A stretch of DNA of 64,000 bases from Trichoplax adhaerens (GCF_000150275.1 NW_002060962.1:398007-462006), one strand, 5' to 3'. Counted from the first letter of the stretch, positions 46,690 through 59,810 are shown. The notes: generated from the letters alone by a model not told the origin. Program-made: numbers and translations.

Positions 46690-48769
46690 CTATAACTCAT
46701 CTGATGGCCTAGGCGTATCTACTCGTGTGGTTTCTTTAATTTTTTTCGGCTTTGGTAGTATTACTTTCGTTTCTTTGGAATCTTTACTAGTTGGCGGGTA
46801 TTCATAAAACTCTTCAATAAATTCTTCCTCGAAGACTGTTGGTTCTTGGAGTGCTTCCGTTAGTATTGGTATCATACTATTCCAGAATGCAACGTTATTC
46901 GCTCGCCTTCGTTGTCGCAATTCTACGTTTTCACCAATATAGTAATAGAATTGTGTCTTGTTATCGTACGGTAGCCATTCATTTTCAAGCGAGGGAAAAG
47001 CCGGTTTTCTACAAACAGAGAATTTAACTCATAAACTTTAATCAAATTTTATCCTTTAGTAGATGAGCACTAACTATATATGATACGTAGTAACATGCAA
47101 TTTTATTAATTAGATCATAGTTCAAACTGCTAGGGCAGATCGCTATAGTCTTCAAGAATAAAAATTAATGTCATCCCTAACAAGCTATTTTGTAGGGTTC
47201 ACACTGCTACTATCGAGTCCGTAAATATTCGCATTCAACTTACCCCGCTTTAATAAAATTACCCCATAAATTCATCTTTAATTTACTGACAATTTTATCT
47301 TTGAAAGAATATTTATCTCGAATGTGAAATGGCTGCTCGAATGGGTAACCAAATAAATACGTTAATTCCATAGTTTTAGCAACACCTTGCTCAGGTTTAA
47401 AATAATCTGACTCTTTGGTACGAAAATCAAAGTGGTATTGATACGTAGTTACTCCAAACTTCGAAAATTGATTAGCAGCATATGCAGCCGGGGCAATAGC
47501 ATAAGCATCAGATAGACAAGCAAACAAGCTTTCCCGATATTGAGTACGATTATAAGGATGGTAATGATCTTTATACTGGAACTTAATTGCCTCTCTTATT
47601 GGATCTGCATATTGACTAAAGATGATATCAATGGATTTCTGGTAAACTTTCTCATCGATACCGCCATCACTAATAAACTTATTAATTTCTTGCAAATAGT
47701 ATAGACCTTCATCGGAAACCGTACCGATCATGACCTCATCCAAATGGAATTCTCCTGCTTCCATTTCCATCTTAGTATCATTTTCGAACATATTTTTATG
47801 ATTTACTAAATTGAAAGGCATAAAATGCTTCAGTAAAAGTGTGCTTTGGGCTGCCATGATACGGTCAGTAGATTTCGACATTAAACATTCTAATATGACT
47901 GATTTGGTGCTATTAGGACAATTTAATTCAGTCAGCATCGTATTTAATATTTGTGTAGAACGATTTAGGTCTAAATGAGCACCGCCAGTGGTAAGTGCAG
48001 TGCCACTCATTAAGATTGCTCTAGAGAAATAGCGTTTATAATCTGGGTTATATTTTCTCATCAAGATATGATAGCCAACAGCCATAGCACCAGCAGAGTT
48101 ACCGCCTAATGTTATTTGATTGGGATCACCACCATAATCGTCGATATTATTATATACCCACTTCAAGGCGACCATTTGGTCTAGGAAACCTAAGTTAGGC
48201 TCAATAACGATCTCACGATTTTTGTCATCGAAACCTGTTAAAAATCCAAACGCTCCTAATCGAAAATTGAAAGTTATCACAACTATATTCTGATGCTGAG
48301 AAAGAACCTGACCTTGCCAATTAGCTCCGCTACTAAATTCGAGGGCTCCCTCGTGAACAAATAGAAAGACTGGTAATTTTCGATCGGTTTGAATGTTCGG
48401 CGTGTAAATATTTAAATATAAGCAGTCTTCACTTTGTTGTGCTTCATCACTTCTTGGATCAACACGATGACTAAATGGGTAGTGATTGAAAATCTGAGGA
48501 CAAGAAGGTTTAAATCGTGCTAAAACCATTTCCTTTTTCCATGCTACTATCGGCTTCGGTGGTTGAAAGCGTAAATCGCCAACAGGTGGTAAGGCATAAG
48601 GTACACCTAAAAATCGATAATGCGGCTTACCAAGGACTTCTGTTTTTATGCCCTTGATAGGGCCAAGCTTAGTTTCTAATGATACAGCTGAAACCCAAGC
48701 ATTATCAATGATTGATAGTAATATTAGTACTATCACGAAATTTAGATTTAACGATTTTAAAGATATCAT
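46690..48769 (-). CDS. Soluble cholinesterase-like probable pseudoenzyme with SDEL tail (gene 9)
   Basis: Exons 47244-48769 and 46690-47008 with a 235-bp phase-2 intron (GG|GTAAGT ... TTGTAG|A) encode 614 residues; junction G-K-P. Signal peptide to about A28. Nucleophile G-N-S-A-G (Ser225) and Glu354 in S-D-E-G are present, the only member with Glu, but the catalytic His is Lys465 (A-K-T-M-E-L) and the oxyanion loop reads H-E-G-A. Exon 2 keeps W-L-P-Y and A-F-W-N-S-M-I-P but then becomes an acidic then Lys/Pro-rich tail with no membrane helix, ending P-S-D-E-L. SDEL is a known variant of the KDEL-type ER-retrieval signal (it is used by Plasmodium BiP), so an ER-resident soluble protein is possible. 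Esterase activity is unlikely without the His. Confidence 0.9.
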
Positions 48770-49962
48770 ATCCGATCAACAATAATCAACATGGATAATA
48801 ATTTTTATGATTACTCAATATTTTGTGAAAACGCTCGTTTTATACGATTCTTTTAAATTACATTATACATTACCAAAATGACTCAATGTCTCAACTTGAC
48901 AATAGGGAAAAGCAAAATAGAATATGATTACGTTAAGAATAAATATGTTAATGATGAGGAGTTCAGACACCATTGATATTATAATAACGTGACCGAAGTA
49001 ACAATTCGTAGACTGCAAAAAATTGAGTCGCCATAGTGATTGGTGGGGCAATGAATGCATCGTAAGAAGATGAAAGGTTAACACCGACTGCTACACTGAA
49101 TTTGATGAGTTAGATGTTGTTATTGCTGGTATAAACGTTTTTGAAAATGTTGATTCTATTATACAAGCTGTGAGCTTATGTTTATAAAGTGTATAATCAA
49201 TACTTGGGCTGAAATTTCACTTATAAAACAGGAGAGGTTATATTATGATTAAAGTTGGTCACTTTCTAGTCACTCCAGTGGAGCCAATTATTACTTATTG
49301 CAAACTAAATTGTTATCAAATATCAGTAATAACAGCAATTAAATACTATAGCTTTGTAGAGTAGCGGCAACGATTCTAATGACCACATCATACTAATGGA
49401 GCTTTAGGAAGGTTATAATTGGCGATCGTTGCATTTATGGAAAACATCGAATAAGACCTGGCTATAATGGACTTACTGATGTTAATGGAACTTGCAGTTA
49501 CATTAGAATGTGCAGTTATTTACCAGGGTTAAGTTAATACATTGACAGTATTTTGATAATACCTAAGTAATTAAATCAGGAGGTATTTTCTGAATGTGAA
49601 AGCATCAGTACTAGCGTTGAGCTTTGCAATGATTACACATAAATGATTCAAACAACATTCATTTTTATTTTAGTGAAATTAAAGTATCGTTAGCGAATAT
49701 AACTTGAATAAATAAAGCCATATTAAAATAGGATAATTAAATATGCACAAATAAGTTTGCGTTTTATTTGACTTAGCTATCATAGGGTTTCGATAAGAAT
49801 GCAACATTATATGTAAGTTGTAGTTGGAATTATGAAATGTGTAATAAATTATTTTCCTGCGAGATTACAAGCTATGCAGTTTAAATTACGAATCATGTAA
49901 ATTAGTAGTGCCTATACTTTTAGCTAAAGCTTTGATTTTAATACAATAATAGTTGGTTATTC
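48770..49962. other. Intergenic region between genes 9 and 10
   Basis: 1.2 kb, A+T-rich. A 73-codon open stretch (48863-49084, minus) is hydrophobic but shows no family motif. No supported gene. Confidence 0.5.
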
Positions 49963-51937
49963 TTAATGTCTCTTTGGTTTACCCGATGATATAATATTAA
50001 ATACAAGATAGATTACACAACCAAGAAGGGCAATCGTCGATATCTTGTAAATGTTAAAGCCGGATGGATTAGATTGATTAGTAGAAGAATCGCCTTGTGA
50101 ATCTTGCACTAATGCTTTAATTTTGGATTCCATGGCTGGTACAATTTCATTCCAGAAGACTACATCACCATGTCGATAGTGCTGATCTACTTGTGGATCT
50201 TTGGTGATGTTTAAATAGTAGCGATTATTGACCTCATATCTCGGCCAATTCTTGCTACCAGTGGGCTTGCTGCAACAAAAATAGAAGGAATAGGAGCGTT
50301 AATATTATTTTAACATGATGAAAAGTTGATTCAATAGTTCAACTAATTATAATTGATTACAGGGCATTAGATCAGTTCACTAAGCTATCAAAGGAATATT
50401 AGCGTAGTCGTGTTACTTACTTTCCTCGTGTAAATGAGCCCCACATTGCCATAATATTTTTACTAACATTAACATCATTCTCATCGTATTCATCCTTAAA
50501 ATAACTCGGTTTGCGTATTGGATATCCAAAGATATAAGGTACTTCCATTTGATGGCTAGCTCCAGCATGGTCAGGATAATAAAACGAATCAGCCACTCGT
50601 TGACTAAATATATACATGTATGTCGGTAAGCCATGTTCTGCAAATTTCTCGCCGCAATAAACAGCTGGTGACAGAAAATAGAAATCAGTCCACAATAAAT
50701 TGGAGTAATGTCTGATAAGGATTGGATTATTAGCATCGATAGGATCACTGTAACGATGAAGGATAGTTTCAAAAACTGGCTTAGAAACATAATCGATCGA
50801 GTTTTGTGCTACAGCATCGAATACTGGTCTGGATATTCCCTTATTAATATTAGGGATTAGCAAATTAAATAGCGTTCCATCGTCCTTTGTCAGACCAAAG
50901 ATCACATTGGCTTTGTTAATTTTACCTTTATCAAGTAAAATTTTTGGATCAGCAGGAATTGTTTTACCATCCACGATAGGTTTAAAGGGGCCCATTTTTC
51001 TTTTAATTGCAGCCCATTGAGCTTCAATAATTTGATCGACGGATAATTTTTGCAAACAAGTGGTAATTTGGTGAGATTTTTGGGATTGGTTGCATGCAGT
51101 ATGATCTAGAAATCGCTGAAAGATCTCATTCGCTTCGGTATAGTCTTGATGATAGCATAAGTGCAATAACGGAGTACCACTTTGCAAAACAGCACTACGG
51201 AATAAGCCTTGACTGGATGGTGATAATAGGTGAAATCCTATCGAAACAGCACCAGCTGAATTGCCAGCAATGGTTACTTTAGTTTTATCGCCACCAAAGT
51301 GACGAATATTACGTTGTATCCATTTTAAGGCTATGTTTTGATCAAGTTGGCCATTATTAGCTGGCAAGATATCACTATTTTTCTCATTTCGAGCTGTCAT
51401 AAAACCTAAAGCGCCAAGGCGATAATTGATTGTCACTACTACAATATCTTCACGTGTTGATAATGTCTCGCCATGCCAATTCGCACCAGTTCCCATAACG
51501 TAGCCACCGCCATGGATCCATACTAGGACAGGCAATAAGGGACTTTTAGAATCGACTTTAGGTGTATAGATATTTAAATAAAGGCAATCTTCGTTTTCTT
51601 TGCTTTCTGGTAATGATTTATCAAGACGATCATATATTTGTGGCACAACATAGGTCTGTGGGCAGGATGGGCTAAATTGGAGAGCATCACGAGTTGATCT
51701 CCATGATTTCTTCAATGGTATTGAATTCATAAATCTTAAGGAGCCGACTGGTGGCTCAGCATAAGGCACTCCGAGAAAGACATGGCATTGCTTATCATCA
51801 ACATTGTAAGTTTTACCCCGTACAGCTCCTTTATCCGTTTGTGCTACAACATAGCTGTCAGCACCATATGCAATATTGAGCTGATAGAAGATCAATAATA
51901 TTGTAGTAGAAGACAGTAGCCATTTCATCTTGATCAC
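49963..51937 (-). CDS. Membrane-anchored carboxylesterase/cholinesterase-like protein (gene 10)
   Basis: Exon 1 50421-51937 and exon 2 49963-50269 with a 151-bp phase-2 intron (AA|GTAAGT ... TTGCAG|C), the shortest in the array, give 607 residues; junction R-G-N-K-P. Signal peptide to about G25; HGGG ~142-145; G-N-S-A-G (Ser227); K-D-D-G (Asp353); S-H-Q-M-E-V (His462): a complete triad. Exon 2 has N-W-P-R-Y, V-F-W-N-E-I-V-P, a short Ser/Asn/Gln linker, one helix (I-S-T-I-A-L-L-G-C-V-I-Y-L) and a G-K-P-K-R-H tail. Exon 2 has no Met start of its own and was found by splice logic. The ATG at 51937 is followed by a second in-frame Met three codons later. An active cell-surface esterase is expected; substrate unknown. 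Confidence 0.92.
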
Positions 51938-54333
51938 TTCTATCTCTGATTTTAAAAGAATGCCTAAATAAAATCATAGTTAAGAAACAAGCGATTCAAA
52001 TTGCCTATTTGTAAAAAAACGATCTCTGTTTCTAACCCAAAATCTTAATTAATAGTATTATTTGAGTACGTTATAAATACTGTAAGATTGTGTAATTAAA
52101 AAGAATAGAAGCTCACTAACATACCGTATTATCGATTTAGTTGAGCTTAGTGCTTGCTAATTCCTAATCGAAACGACCCTTATGTGCCATACGTTTGCAA
52201 GACGAAAAGATTACAGGATAAAAATACCTTAATAGATTAGAATGTAAAACTATACTCTTACTATACTATATGTATATGTAGCTTGTATGATGGTATTAAT
52301 TATAACCCTGTCTTCAGAGCAAACTATATACTACACGTTTACTTCTATAACATGTTACAATAAAGCAGTAAAAGTACTCAGGTGAGGGCGCATGGCAGAA
52401 TTTTATATATGATATCAGAAATCGAATGAGAGCTTATGTTATTTGAAGTGGGATAGTTTAAATTGAAATTTAATTTTGGAAGCTAATAGACGCCGCTTTG
52501 TCATGTAAATCAAATATCAATCAGCCAAATTGATTTATGTTGACAATTGTTTACAGATGAACAGAATCTTCATATTAATTACATAATAGATGATAATAGC
52601 TCAGATGAGAGATTAACATTTGTGAATATACTATGCCTATCGACTCGTAATTTTAAACTTTACGTCAATATTATGCTAGGAGACCTTTCTATTATTCTGA
52701 ATCCATCACCTCTTATTAAAAGTATTTCTATACTAGAAGATTCCCAACAACCACGATATGGCTAGATTTAGATGTAGCACTCACTATCAACCCGGGCGCA
52801 CTGATCTATAACTCTTCATAATTATCAATCGAGTTAGCTGCATAAAAGCCACAGGTATAATTAGCTAGTTAAGCATAAGACTCGTTATTTCATCATGTAT
52901 GTATTGCCTACACAAAACTACTGTAATTAGCTGAAATTACTACACGTCAGTACTATCAGGATTGGTCAGAAAGGAGGAGCTCTTCTTCAAATTTAAATAA
53001 AGAAAGACCTGAAGGATTCTGTACCATATGGAAACATTGTGATTCATGCTTAATAAGATTAATTTATTAATTATAACCAATGAAACTCCTGCTTTGATCA
53101 GTTATCTATAAAGGGTTGCCGAGATGAATACTACTGGTACTAACTAATGATAGGATTTTCTTGATTCTACATTAATTTAATATAGAATGCTATCGTTTAA
53201 AGTTATTTTTTTACCTGTAATGATCAATCGTTTATTCATATAATTAATCTAGATAGGGTGCAAGTTACATCCTGCATGTTCAGTCCTCTTTTAAAGCACT
53301 GTAGAATCGGTAGAAACTTAATAATCAAGGTGAGATGCCAAAACAAGCAGCTACTGCACTTAATTCTACTGCGGTATATTACATGAAATTAAATTGTACG
53401 GTATTTTCTGCATCGAATTGATTCATTTATTTTAATGTATTAATAGAACGTTACAATTGTTTAATTAGAGATATTTGAAATTAGACAGAATTTGCTTTCG
53501 TAAATTATAAGGAACGAAATAATTTAATCAGTGAAGTAGGGAAAGTAGATAACCCTATCAGACACTAAATTCCGTTTACAAAAGTGTAAAAGCAAACTTC
53601 AGTACTATCAAGGGATAATTTTTGATAGACTTTACTCTGAGTAGCAAAATAAGTAGCTTATGGTTAGCCAAAAAATTATCGTTTACATTACGATACAGTA
53701 TGCTTAATCCAATGTAAAGTATACAAGGTTATTCATCAAACAGGTTATGGATAGATTAGTAATGTACTCTATCATGTTGGTATTCGATACTTGCGGTATA
53801 CTTATGCTATTGGTTCAATTTTATTTCTATAGTGTATCTTATTTCTCTTTTACCTCTAATATTGCAAATTGTTCGTAATTGTACTTCCAGTATCACATTA
53901 GCGCAACCAACTGTCAACGCTCAATTTTCGCCAATAGATATTTGCTATGCGAGTATACGTTCGATTCATTCTCTTCCTAACGCTATTCTAATATTTCACT
54001 TCCATTTAATAGTATATCTTTTATAAATAAAGTTCTAGCACAATTAAAACTTAAATATTTCTCCATGCTGAACTATTGCCTTTAGATAATGGCTTTAAAA
54101 GTTTTGCTAAGCTCTCTTTTTCAGGCTATTTGGTTATTTTTCTGCCGTAGCATAGCCTAAATTTATTTAACCATGCTTGCAGTATCACATGGAATTGATC
54201 ATTGGTCAGTTAGTCGCACTTTTATTTGACATAATATTTCATGTTTTAAGTTCTTAGAAGTCGTAATATTTAAGATTACTTTATAGAGTTGCATTGGAAT
54301 AAGACTAGCCTTAGTTGGTACTATCTTTATACT
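51938..54333. other. Intergenic region between gene 10 and the small open frame
   Basis: 2.4 kb, A+T-rich. An open stretch at 52547-52765 (plus) begins with TTG and follows an acceptor-like TTTACAG, but has no recognisable domain. No supported gene. Confidence 0.45.
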
Positions 54334-54585
54334 TTATTTCAGATACACTGGAATAAATTCATCTAATTTTGGACCAAAAGCTGCTTCTAAAATTGGATCT
54401 TTTAACTTGCCATTAGTACATTTACGTATTCCTTGCACAGCATTAGAATGTTCATTAGTGATTAACGCTACGATATTTTTCGTTAAACAAATTCGAATTT
54501 TAGCTATGAATATTACTAAGAATAAGAACAAGTAAGGAATGAAAATTGAAATCGGGCCAGCTACAGTAGATGTAGAGATATCCAT
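54334..54585 (-). CDS. Small predicted membrane protein, unknown family
   Basis: ATG at 54585, 83 codons, 119 bp downstream of the gene 11 stop on the same strand. It has a strongly hydrophobic segment (residues ~12-32, I-S-I-F-I-P-Y-L-F-L-F-L-V-I-F) followed by basic K-I-R, then a soluble stretch ending L-K-D-P-I-L-E-A-A-F-G-P-K-L-D-E-F-I-P-V. The compositionally normal second half argues for a real protein, but I recognise no family. It could be an independent small gene, or a chance frame in A+T-rich DNA. Confidence 0.4.
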   Translation of the reverse strand: MDISTSTVAGPISIFIPYLFLFLVIFIAKIRICLTKNIVALITNEHSNAVQGIRKCTNGKLKDPILEAAFGPKLDEFIPVYLK

Positions 54586-54703
54586 TGAATAACCTTATTG
54601 AATTTACTTTTTCAATTTCAAGTTATTCTGTCATTCCTTTTAAAAGTTATAGTAAAAATTTTAATATTAATGACTTCTTTCTCTAAATGATGATAGTAAA
54701 TTA

Positions 54704-56563
54704 TTAAGATTTCATTGGACGATTGCGAATTTTAGCCACCATAATTCCTAAAATTAAGCTTAAAATTGCTAGGAAACAGGCTGCACCAAGTGTAATCCAT
54801 AATGCCAGACGATATGTATGCAATTCTTGGAGGAGTGGCGATAATTGAGTTGTTAATGGCAACTTAGTAGTAGGACTACTAGTTGTTGATATGGTAGCAA
54901 CTGAAAGAGGTTGAGTAGCATTCAATTTTGGAATTAAATGATTCCAAAATCGCATGTTATTTGATCTTAAATGATCTCGAACGGCTGGGCTAGCAGTAAA
55001 TACGTAATACTGAGAAGAGTTACCATAAAATCGTGGCCAAGCTATACCATCTAAATTGGGAGTATTAGGATCTCCGCTCCTCATGATATTCCCAAAGCGG
55101 GTCATCATATCTAGGGATACTTGGCGATCATCCAAGGTAAATTCATCTCTATCATAAGGTGGTTTCGAATATGGATAGCCAAAAACATAAGGTATCTCCA
55201 TGCTGTGTGTAACACCAGTTGCTGGTTGGAAATAACCCGATTTAACTGTCCTTTGTGAAAATTCAAAGACATATGTAGGAATACCATGGCGTGCATATTG
55301 GGTAGCACAGTAGATATTAGGAGCTAGAAATAAGAAATCGGTGTACATTTCAATAGCTAATTTATAATTCCACGTAGGTGATGTCATATTTGCCCAATGG
55401 GTATATTGGAAGACAACAGCATCTTTTGCTTTTGGAGCAAAGTTACTAAACAAAAAATTGACCGCTCCGTCGAAATATTGTCGAGTAACTTTAAAATCGA
55501 ATCCTGGTTGCAACATTAGGTATAAAGTTCCGTCATCTTTCGATGATCCAAAGGCTGTCGTAACGTTTAAAATTTTACCTTGATCGATTAGTTCTTTGGG
55601 ATCACCAGGGATTAAGCCAAAATTGCCAGTTGGTTTAAAAGCACCCGTTGTCTCATATAAAATCCAATTTTGCTGTAATAAAATGGTAGCGTAAGGTAAA
55701 CCTCTTAAACAATTCAAACTATCCTCCATGGATGTACGATTACACTTTGTCTTGTACGCTAATCGAGTAAAAATAGAAGTTGCTTCATCTATATCAGGAT
55801 AATAACCATTGGGCAATGTAACAGTGCCACTTTGTAAAATAACACTTTGAAATAATCCTTTATTGGATGGCATTAGCATTTGAAAATTGCAACTTACGCT
55901 TCCTGCTGAATCACCAGCAAGAGTTACCTTCGTCTTATCACCGCCAAAATTAGCAATATTATCTTGAACCCATTGCATTGCTAATCTTTGGTCGTGAAAA
56001 CCTAGATTGGGCTCAACAACAGTAGTTCTAGTTTTGGGATCTATTGCCCCTAAGAAACCTAACGCTCCTAAACGATAATTAAAGGTAACAACAACAACAT
56101 TTTCTATTGCAGCCAAGGCATTTCCTTCCCAGAAACCACCTGCACCAAAGTAAAATCCTCCTTCATGAATCCATAGAAAAACTGGTAATTTTGCATTCGT
56201 GTTTGTCGTTGGAGTATAAATATTCATAAAAAGACAATCTTCTGATTGTTGAGCGCCAGGGTGATCTCTCTCTAATCGGCTAAAATTACGTACAAAGATA
56301 GTTTGAGGGCAAGATGGACCAAAATTTGTTGCATTGAGAGGATTTGTCCAATGAGTTTTCATTAATGTCGTTGGGGCGAAACGTCTACCTCCAATAGGTG
56401 GTTCTGCGTAAGGAATACCACGAAAAACATGCACCGCGGTACCATTATATTCAGTTTGGATGCCTTCGACTGGACCAGTTGCTGTTTGAGCAATAGTTTG
56501 ACCGACATTCCCCTGAATGAAATTAAGATAAATAAAAAAAAACAAACCGAGCAATTTCTTCAT
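54704..56563 (-). CDS. Intronless membrane-anchored carboxylesterase/cholinesterase-like protein (gene 11)
   Basis: One uninterrupted 619-residue frame covers what is split over two exons in its neighbours. Signal peptide to about G21; Q-S-E-D-C-L signature; oxyanion loop H-E-G-G (133-136), keeping the two glycines that matter; nucleophile G-D-S-A-G (Ser219); K-D-D-G (Asp344); T-H-S-M-E-I (His453): full triad, so probably active. The usual splice position falls inside S-G-D-P-N-T-P-N-L (about 496-504), where no intron exists. The tail continues A-W-P-R-F, R-F-W-N-H-L-I-P-K-L, a Ser/Thr/Pro stalk (~550-580), a helix (~586-610, L-A-L-W-I-T-L-G-A-A-C-F-L) and K-I-R-N-R-P-M-K. Intron loss, or an ancestral state before intron gain, is inferred. 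Confidence 0.95.
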   Translation of the reverse strand: MKKLLGLFFFIYLNFIQGNVGQTIAQTATGPVEGIQTEYNGTAVHVFRGIPYAEPPIGGRRFAPTTLMKTHWTNPLNATNFGPSCPQTIFVRNFSRLERDHPGAQQSEDCLFMNIYTPTTNTNAKLPVFLWIHEGGFYFGAGGFWEGNALAAIENVVVVTFNYRLGALGFLGAIDPKTRTTVVEPNLGFHDQRLAMQWVQDNIANFGGDKTKVTLAGDSAGSVSCNFQMLMPSNKGLFQSVILQSGTVTLPNGYYPDIDEATSIFTRLAYKTKCNRTSMEDSLNCLRGLPYATILLQQNWILYETTGAFKPTGNFGLIPGDPKELIDQGKILNVTTAFGSSKDDGTLYLMLQPGFDFKVTRQYFDGAVNFLFSNFAPKAKDAVVFQYTHWANMTSPTWNYKLAIEMYTDFLFLAPNIYCATQYARHGIPTYVFEFSQRTVKSGYFQPATGVTHSMEIPYVFGYPYSKPPYDRDEFTLDDRQVSLDMMTRFGNIMRSGDPNTPNLDGIAWPRFYGNSSQYYVFTASPAVRDHLRSNNMRFWNHLIPKLNATQPLSVATISTTSSPTTKLPLTTQLSPLLQELHTYRLALWITLGAACFLAILSLILGIMVAKIRNRPMKS

Positions 56564-59500
56564 GATAGAGGCAAGCCGTTAACGAAGCAATGAAATAGCA
56601 AAAAATTTTTTCCCTTTGAAAAGCATTCACCAAGATTACCCTTCTATCCGTGTAATTGTATTCCAAGTACAGAACCGTGAAAAGCAATAGGTAATTCCCC
56701 TAGTATGTAATTAGGCGTAGGCTTATAAGTAAGTTCGGTAGCTCATGATCTATTCAAGTCGGCGATGATACATTAGCTTAATATTCCAACTTTGTATTCA
56801 TAGCCCATTATGGGAGGAGTCCTGCAATTATCTTTAAATGTCAATAAATTTAAATCAATTCATTGGAAATGCCAATTTTCCATATAACAGACATCGTCAT
56901 CATAGGACAAAAGTGATGTCCAGTTTATTAAAATCGCTCAAGCTTCATGTTTAACAAGCACAATGATGATTCCGGATATCTGATTACTATCGTTTATTAC
57001 AATAAAATGAATTAGAGCATAAGGTGCTATCTTGAACTAGAAAGGTGGAAATAAGAATGTTGTATATAGTCTTCAATCAATTCTACAAGAGAAAGAAAGA
57101 ATACTGGCTATTGTGAAATCAATTTATAGACGTTATAACAAAGTATCAATGCTAGCGGCTATAGTTTGATGTCTAGAGATATATCTCTATGGGTTAAATA
57201 CAAGCAGCATGCATGTTATATTGACTAGAAAGAATGGTGGACTAAATTACAATTACTCAATTTAGATAGCTCCATCTATTCACTATAATCGTTTATTCGT
57301 TAGCTCTTAGCCTAAAGTGGGTCAAATTGTTGAATTTGATTTTAGAGACAGTACCAATGGCAAGATAGACAAGATAGCTTAGCATCAGGATATCTACATT
57401 ATGTTACAGTTTGTTTTTTCTTGATTTTTTTGAGTTAACTTTGTGATTGTTTACTTACGAGATCCCCAGAAAATAGAATTTGTTCTCATTTTGATGATTC
57501 CATTAGTTATTTCATAAAGGCACTGACCTAGAGGTCGCAGCTTATTAAGATGGACGTGAGCAACGATAATAAATATTCACCGAACCTTTCTCAGGTCTAA
57601 CAGCAACGTATATATTTTGCCATACCGATCCACTTACTCTTCAAGTTATTCAGAATACATCAGGTAGATGCAGTAGCTAGAGTTATAAATGAATCGAAAC
57701 AATAATTGAACTATTTCCATACTGTATGGCTGCCGACTGTGGAATGAGAATAATTAATCGCTGCCGTTACTTCGATAGCATAGCAATGCGTTAATTAAAG
57801 TAAATAGTGACTCTATAGCATTTGATATTCATAATGGCTTATTTACTTGCATACTATTCTTGAGAAACCATACCATGGGAGCTATTAGCTTCTGATATTG
57901 TTTTCGTAACGTATACTATGGGCTGTTATCAAACAGAAAAACATACCTGTTAAAATATGGTGCATTTCTAGATTTGACGATCTTATTTGATTAGATTCTT
58001 CTCAAATATCTCTAATAACTTCATGAACAGATATGCAATAGCAGCTAAAGTCTTGCATTGCTGCTCATGAATTAATTTCAGCAAGGGCCTTCAAGTCTGT
58101 TCGTATATTACAGGTATAATTTGTCGTGCTAAATGGATTTATCCCGGCTTTATTTGATTATGGAGGTGGTTATAAAATTGCAGCTAAAAATGCAGTATGT
58201 CGCAGTTCATTAAGATAAAATACGAAATAGCAGTCCCTGACTAAGCTAGCGAACTAGAAACTGATTAAAACATTCTTGTAGGGTTAGGAATCTATATTTA
58301 TTACTGTATATGCAAATTTTAAAATGCAATTAAAAGAACAGTTTAAGAGCAGTTAATTTCTTCGACAAGAATAATTAGAATATTGCTTCCTATTTAATCT
58401 GTTCAGACATTGATAAAAGGTCAACTTTTAAGATAATATCGTTGATATCTGTAGAGCATGATATTATGACTGTACTTATTTTTCAAAGTTTGTCATTAGC
58501 TAAATAGAGAATAAGCTAGCTGTAACCGACATATGGGAATAAAATGATATTTAAATGTTACACAGATGGACTGAACTGTGTTATGTATTGATCTATACGC
58601 ATTCGTTGGATCAAGTCTTTATAGTCCCTTATATCATTACCTTAAGCTCGTCTATATCGTCGTCTTCCATTGCATGTTTTTCATCTTTGATGTACTTAAA
58701 TTTGTGAACTATACATAAACTTTTTGTGGAGAGCAAAAGGTAGTCGTAGCTTTGTATTGTATGTTAAATGCATAATTGATATAGTTTATTTGTCACTGAT
58801 TTCTCTTTATGCGATGCATCTAGCTGTTCGATAAATAAATTGCGTAATTGATTTGATTTTAAGACAGGAAATAGTGATTAAGTTAAGACGCTGTAAAGGT
58901 TAGGATCGTATTAAACTCGTATTAAACTTTATTTAATCCAACGAGAACCAACACGAATGAAGCATGTATGAAAGTGATTTGATGGAGATTTAATATTTTA
59001 GAAATACAATAGATCATATCATGCTGTGAGGGATCAGTAAGAAGAAGTAAAATATTTCTGATTATATAAACAGGCTTTATAATGTGCTTAATATCGAATA
59101 GGTAAATCCTAGGGTGGATTTTCTTCTTATAAAAATAAAAATAGCACAACATGGCTTACCAAGACGTCTTATTTATGACGAGATCAACGTCTCTAATGTT
59201 GATCATTGACACACTGTGATAGATTAAGTAAAAGAATGATTGCTATTAAACAAATGATTGATAACATTTCCAGCATTAATTGATACAAACTAACTACTCA
59301 AGTTTTAAATCGAAGGATTAGAATCCCTACCAATAAAAGACTAATTAGGGTATAGTGGCGGATATAAGGTCGTTCGATAAGCACCGCAAGAATGCTAATG
59401 GCAACAAAACATAAGTAGAGATCGTTATAATAGATTAAGAATTAATAATATCCATATGACATGCAAGCATAAGTTAAACTGTACAGTGCACACATACGTA

Positions 59501-59810
59501 ATATTATTTTGTAACATTTGCAACAACAATTCTTATAGTATAATATTTTAACACGGAGTTTTAGCTGTTAAATCTTAGTAACTTTGTCTAACGATAGATC
59601 AATATTGATCAAATCTGACATGCCAATACTACCATATACGCGAAGTTGATCATAAATGTTAGGGAACTTGCCTATAAGCTATCATATGGGTACTTAATCC
59701 TCATTATAAATTGATTCAAAGTTTATGATAAACTCAATTTAGAAGATCGACAAAGAAAATACGGATCTGGTCTTAAAATACATGTAGCCATCTTTCGCAT
59801 AGAGTTGAGG
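56564..59810. other. Intergenic region between genes 11 and 12
   Basis: 3.2 kb, A+T-rich. No gene, repeat array or element that I can support. The open stretch at 58922-59152 is Ile/Lys/Leu-rich and looks like chance. Confidence 0.5.

Noticed and set aside
50413-50790. 125-codon minus-strand frame
   Set aside because: It lies in another frame of gene 10 exon 1 and has no family signature; a shadow.
55111-55308. 65-codon frame inside gene 11
   Set aside because: Alternate frame of a well-supported esterase frame.
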